Shown here piece by piece: positions 60,426-64,000 of a stretch of 64,000 nt of DNA. Below the pieces are notes generated by a model. That model was given only the letters and a program-made list of their open reading frames with translations, had not been told where the DNA came from and searched no databases. This DNA comes from Larkinella sp049445795 (GTDB taxonomy: Bacteria; Bacteroidota; Bacteroidia; Cytophagales; Spirosomataceae), in NCBI RefSeq assembly GCF_049445795.1, contig NZ_JBMSDT010000021.1:1-64000 (forward strand), read 5' to 3'. Both the position numbers and the translations under genes were made by a program. Position 1 is the stretch's first letter. Every line of letters begins with the position of its first letter.

Positions 60426-61766
60426 TCAGATGCCGGTGTATGAGTAAGGCGTGATGGCCCGGAGTTCGGCTTTGACGCTGTCGGCAACGTTCAGGCCGTC
60501 GATAAACCGGCGGATGGTTTCGGCGGTAATCTTCTCGTTCGTGCGGGTCAGGTCTTTCAGGGCTTCGTACGGTTTTGGATAGCCTTCGCGCCGGAGAATC
60601 GTCTGAATGCCTTCGGCCACCACGGCCCAGTTTTCTTCCAGATCAGCCTGAATCGCGGCTTCATTAAGTTGAATTTTGCCGAGCCCTTTCAGCAGCGATT
60701 TCAAGGCGATCAATGAATGCGCAAACGGAACGCCGAGGTTCCGCAACACCGTCGAGTCGGTCAGGTCACGTTGCAGGCGCGAAATCGGCAGCTTGGCCGA
60801 CAGGTGCTCGAACAGCGCATTCGCAATGCCCAAATTGCCCTCCGAATTTTCAAAATCAATCGGGTTGACCTTGTGCGGCATGGCCGACGACCCCACTTCC
60901 CCGGCTTTGATTTGCTGCTTGAAGTAATTCATCGAGATATACGCCCACATATCGCGGTTGAGGTCGATCAGAATCGTATTCAGTCGCTTGTAGGCATCCA
61001 GCGTGGCCGCCAGCATGTCATAATGCTCAATCTGCGTGGTGTGCTGGCTGCGCGTCATCCCGAGTTTTTGCACAAAACCGTCGCCGAACGATTTCCAGTC
61101 GATTTCCGGGTAGGCGACGGAATGGGCGTTGAAATTGCCGGTAGCACCGCCAAACTTGGCCGCAACCGGAATGTCGGATAGCATAAAAAGCTGTTTTTCA
61201 ATCCGTTCGCAGAACACCAGCAGTTCTTTACCCAGGCGCGTGGGCGAAGCGGGCTGACCGTGGGTGCGCGCCAGCATCGGAACGGTTTTCCACTGCTCGG
61301 CCAACTCCTGCAATTTCACGAAAACCGCCCGGTATTGCGGCTCGATTTCCGTCGCCAGCGCATCGCTCAGCAACAGGGGCGTGGCCGTGTTGTTGATGTC
61401 CTGCGAAGTCAGGCCGAAGTGAATGAATTCTAGGTGATCGGCAATGTTCAGGTTGGCGAGTTTTTCCTTAATGAAATATTCGACGGCTTTGACGTCATGG
61501 TTGGTTTCGCGCTCAATTTCCTTGATCCGCAGTGCATCGGCCTCCGAGAAGTTTTCGTACAAGGTCCGCAATTGGGGAAAAACCGCCCGATCGATGGCCT
61601 TCAACTGAGGCAGCGGCCATTCGCAGAGTTCGATAAAATACTCGATCTCAATTTGAATGCGGTACCGGATGAGGCCCCATTCGGAGAAATAAGAAGCCAG
61701 TGATTCGGTTTGACGACGGTAGCGGCCGTCGATGGGAGAAAGAGCAGTGATCGCGGAAAGTTGCAT
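60426..61766 (-). CDS. purB: Adenylosuccinate lyase
   Basis: A 446-residue fumarase/aspartase-superfamily enzyme acting twice in purine synthesis (SAICAR to AICAR, adenylosuccinate to AMP). The signature loop with the catalytic Ser is SSAMPHKVNPIDFE (293-306). HFGLTSQDINNTA and ARTHGQPASPTRLGKE are the other conserved blocks. The N terminus SPIDGRY is typical of the longer PurB type. A -7 element lies 18 nt upstream of its ATG. Confidence 0.97.
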   Translation of the reverse strand: MQLSAITALSPIDGRYRRQTESLASYFSEWGLIRYRIQIEIEYFIELCEWPLPQLKAIDRAVFPQLRTLYENFSEADALRIKEIERETNHDVKAVEYFIKEKLANLNIADHLEFIHFGLTSQDINNTATPLLLSDALATEIEPQYRAVFVKLQELAEQWKTVPMLARTHGQPASPTRLGKELLVFCERIEKQLFMLSDIPVAAKFGGATGNFNAHSVAYPEIDWKSFGDGFVQKLGMTRSQHTTQIEHYDMLAATLDAYKRLNTILIDLNRDMWAYISMNYFKQQIKAGEVGSSAMPHKVNPIDFENSEGNLGIANALFEHLSAKLPISRLQRDLTDSTVLRNLGVPFAHSLIALKSLLKGLGKIQLNEAAIQADLEENWAVVAEGIQTILRREGYPKPYEALKDLTRTNEKITAETIRRFIDGLNVADSVKAELRAITPYSYTGI

Positions 61767-61783
61767 AAACGAAAAAGAAAACG

Positions 61784-61791
61784 CAAAGTTA
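61784..61791 (-). promoter_or_regulatory. -7 promoter element of purB
   Basis: TAACTTTG on the minus strand (TAnnTTTG), giving a leader of about 13 nt. Confidence 0.55.
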
Positions 61792-61920
61792 ACCGAACCG
61801 CCGGAAACCGCTCGCCAGAATTATCAAAATTCCTGTATATTGGCGGCTTTATAACGGAACGAATATTTTATTGACTTTAACAGGCCAATTGCCTGACTTC
61901 CTAAAACCTTCCACTTTTTT

Positions 61921-62646
61921 ATGCAACTCTCTCCCTTCCTTGGTGAACTGGTCGGAACGATGGTCTTGATGCTGCTGGGCGACGGTGTTGTCGCCAATGT
62001 GGTGCTGAAACAAACCAAAGGCGAAGCCTCCGGCTGGATTGTCATCACGACGGGTTGGGCGTTTGCCGTCACGATGGGCGTGTTTGTCGCCAAAGCCTTC
62101 GGGAGTATCGACGCCCACCTGAACCCGGCCGTGACGGTTGCGTTTGCCGTTGCGACCGGAGACTACGGCAATCTGGCGAGTTACATTCCGGCGCAACTGA
62201 TCGGGGCTTTTCTGGGCGCGGTGCTGGTCTGGCTGCATTATTTGCCGCACTGGTCGGCCACGCCGGACCCCGGTTCCAAGCTGGCGGTTTTTGCCACCGG
62301 CCCGGCCATTCGGCAATCGGCGAGTAATGTCATCAGCGAAACCATCGGCACGCTGGTGCTGATTCTTGGGATTGCGGGCGTTTCGGCCAAATCCCTCGGA
62401 ACCATCGCCATCGGTCTGGGGCCGTACCTGGTCGGGGTGCTGGTCTGGAGTATCGGCCTGTCGCTCGGCGGCACCACCGGTTACGCCATCAACCCCGCCC
62501 GCGATCTGGGACCGCGCATCGCCCACGCCCTGCTGCCCCTTCCCAGCAAAGGCTCGTCGGATTGGGGGTACGCCTGGGTTCCGATTGTCGGTCCGATTAT
62601 TGGCGCCGTTCTGGGCGGTTTGCTGATTCGCTGGTACGCCTTATAG
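61921..62646 (+). CDS. MIP family channel (aquaglyceroporin/GlpF-like)
   Basis: A 241-residue integral membrane channel with six TM segments and two half-helices. NPA motifs are at 68-70 (HLNPAVT) and 191-193 (INPARD); the Asp after the second NPAR favours glycerol over water selectivity. No glpK or glpD is next to it, so the solute is inferred. It is convergent with bioA and the two coding regions overlap by 6 nt. Confidence 0.92.
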   Translation: MQLSPFLGELVGTMVLMLLGDGVVANVVLKQTKGEASGWIVITTGWAFAVTMGVFVAKAFGSIDAHLNPAVTVAFAVATGDYGNLASYIPAQLIGAFLGAVLVWLHYLPHWSATPDPGSKLAVFATGPAIRQSASNVISETIGTLVLILGIAGVSAKSLGTIAIGLGPYLVGVLVWSIGLSLGGTTGYAINPARDLGPRIAHALLPLPSKGSSDWGYAWVPIVGPIIGAVLGGLLIRWYAL

Positions 62647-63975
62647 CGTTGATTCCGACCCCGAGAGATGTTTCAATAACTTCCCAATAGCCGTATAAAC
62701 TGTGTCTAGTTGCTCGTCGGTGATGCAATACGGCGGCAAAATGTACAGCACGTTGCCCAACGGCCGCATCAACACGCCTTCGTTCAGCAAAAACTGGTAG
62801 GCCACATCCCGGATGTTGTTGAAATACGATCGGTTTGAGCCATCCAGGGTCAGATCGAACGCCAGTATTGTGCCCTGTTGCCGAACGTTTTTTACGCCCG
62901 GTTTTTGCTGCAATTGCTCCGCAAAAACTGCGTGCCGCTGGCTGATGCGCCGGATGGATGCCTGCGTTTCGTCGCTCAGCAGAATATCCAAACTCGCCAG
63001 CGAAGCCGTGCAGGCCAGCGGATTGGCCGTAAACGAGTGGCCGTGGAACAGCGTTTTGAATTTGTCGTCCGACAGAAAACCGTCGTAGATTTCCCCCGTG
63101 CAGGTCGTAACGCCCAGTGCCATCGTGCCGCCCGTCAGCCCTTTCGACAGGCTCATCAGGTCCGGTTTTTCGGTCAGATGGTGGGAGGCAAACAGCTTGC
63201 CGGTGCGGCCAAAACCGGTCATGACCTCGTCGGCGATGATCAGCGCACCCTGGCTGCGGGCCAACCGGATCAGTTCGTTCAGGATGTCGGGCTGGTACAT
63301 CACCATGCCGCCCGCGCCCTGCACCAGTGGTTCGAAGATGAAAGCCGCCACATCGTCGTCCAGCAACGCGTTCAGGCGGTCGAGGGCCGCTTGCTCCTGA
63401 CCCGGAACGGGCGTCGGAATGTACTCGACATCGAACAGAAACGGCAGAAACGGGGCTGTGAAGGGACTCCGCCCGCTCACAGCCATCGACCCAAACGTAT
63501 CGCCGTGGTAGGCATCTTCCAGCGCAATCACTTTCCGGCGCGGTTTTCCGGCATTGTGCCAGTACTGAAACGCCATCTTGAGCGCTACTTCCACCGCCGT
63601 CGAGCCGTTGTCGGAATAAAAAACCTTATTCTGGTTTGTTGGCAGCAGGGGCAATAGCCGTTCGGCTAGTTCGACAGCGGCCGGGTGCGTAAAACCGGCG
63701 AAAATGACGTGTTCCAGCGTTCGGAGCTGCTGAGCCACTTTTTCGGCAATGTGCGGATGGCTGTGGCCGTGGATGTTGACCCACCAGGACGAAACCGCAT
63801 CGATGTACGTTTTGCCTTCCTCCGTAAACAACAGCGTTCCTTCCCCGCGCACAATTGGAATCGGCAGCGGAGCGGTTTGCATTTGCGTAAACGGGTGCCA
63901 GATCACGGCTTTATCGCGCTCAGCTAAACTCAGTGGTTTCGAAAAACCGGCTTTTTCGTCATGAGTCGTCGTCAT
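62641..63975 (-). CDS. bioA: Adenosylmethionine-8-amino-7-oxononanoate aminotransferase
   Basis: A 444-residue class III PLP aminotransferase of biotin synthesis that makes 7,8-diaminopelargonate. VIWHPFTQMQTA at the N terminus and SSWWVNIHGHSHPHI are BioA-specific; the PLP Lys is Lys278 in LMSLSKGLTGG and the Asp is in LIIADEVMTGFGRTG. The coding region is complete and begins 25 bases before the window end. Other bio genes may lie upstream outside the window. Confidence 0.96.
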   Translation of the reverse strand: MTTTHDEKAGFSKPLSLAERDKAVIWHPFTQMQTAPLPIPIVRGEGTLLFTEEGKTYIDAVSSWWVNIHGHSHPHIAEKVAQQLRTLEHVIFAGFTHPAAVELAERLLPLLPTNQNKVFYSDNGSTAVEVALKMAFQYWHNAGKPRRKVIALEDAYHGDTFGSMAVSGRSPFTAPFLPFLFDVEYIPTPVPGQEQAALDRLNALLDDDVAAFIFEPLVQGAGGMVMYQPDILNELIRLARSQGALIIADEVMTGFGRTGKLFASHHLTEKPDLMSLSKGLTGGTMALGVTTCTGEIYDGFLSDDKFKTLFHGHSFTANPLACTASLASLDILLSDETQASIRRISQRHAVFAEQLQQKPGVKNVRQQGTILAFDLTLDGSNRSYFNNIRDVAYQFLLNEGVLMRPLGNVLYILPPYCITDEQLDTVYTAIGKLLKHLSGSESTL

Positions 63976-64000
63976 AAATCATTCAATTGTTTGGCGAGAA

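Overview
The window looks like a chromosomal segment from a member of the Bacteroidota, most likely Cytophagales (Spirosoma/Larkinella-like). The evidence is: many Bacteroidota-type -7 promoter elements (TAnnTTTG) with little Shine-Dalgarno signal; abundant lipoproteins and signal peptides ending in AQ; a TonB-dependent receptor with a carboxypeptidase-regulatory-like N-terminal domain; an ECF sigma factor coupled to a membrane-tethered outer-membrane barrel; OmpA/PD40 proteins; a carotenoid crtI-crtB pair; and a moderately high GC content. The genus is an inference; no 16S rRNA is present.

Layout. 1-120: 3' end of a 5S rRNA and its terminator. 0.3-7.1 kb: TetR regulator plus a tripartite RND efflux operon (TolC, HlyD, RND permease), with a perfect 13-bp inverted repeat just upstream as candidate operator. 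7.1-12.2 kb: metallophosphoesterase, dienelactone hydrolase, two small exported proteins, and the GTPase TypA/BipA. 12.2-18.4 kb (minus strand): beta-barrel protein and LVIVD lipoprotein, META protein and serpin lipoprotein (overlapping genes), and an ECF sigma factor overlapping a protein with a cytoplasmic domain, one membrane helix and an outer-membrane barrel. 18.5-30.1 kb: sugar isomerase-like protein, a large PVC-type cytochrome/HEAT protein with a parS-like site upstream, Mpl, arginine decarboxylase, a 43-residue lipoprotein, GmhB-like phosphatase, OmpA protein, and a PQQ dehydrogenase with a cytochrome c domain. 30.2-34.8 kb: valS, a DUF72 protein and an unknown secreted protein.

34.8-38.6 kb is the most interesting stretch. 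A canonical promoter drives a 15-codon leader peptide with four consecutive histidine codons, followed by mutually exclusive antiterminator and terminator hairpins. This is a histidine attenuator. Downstream lie hisH, hisA, hisF and hisIE, but a REP-associated tyrosine transposase (RAYT) flanked by two inverted copies of a 73-bp REPIN-like element sits between attenuator and hisH, and a third copy lies between hisH and hisA. A second repeat family with the same GTAC-plus-hairpin design sits at the 3' ends of mpl and valS. The RAYT therefore appears to be placed under histidine attenuation.

38.7-49.5 kb: holin-like membrane protein, LOG-family enzyme, OmpA/PD40 protein, two secreted DinB proteins, a VapBC toxin-antitoxin pair next to a decayed LuxR-type response regulator, secreted proteins, a serine hydrolase and a Rossmann-fold epimerase-like protein. 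49.5-55.9 kb: TonB-dependent receptor, ECF sigma factor and crtI-crtB. 56-64 kb: gatB, a TlpA-like thioredoxin, proC, purB, an aquaglyceroporin and bioA.

The intergenic regions are unusually rich in long inverted repeats of at least four sequence types, several abutting stop codons, and one palindromic segment is translated inside valS.
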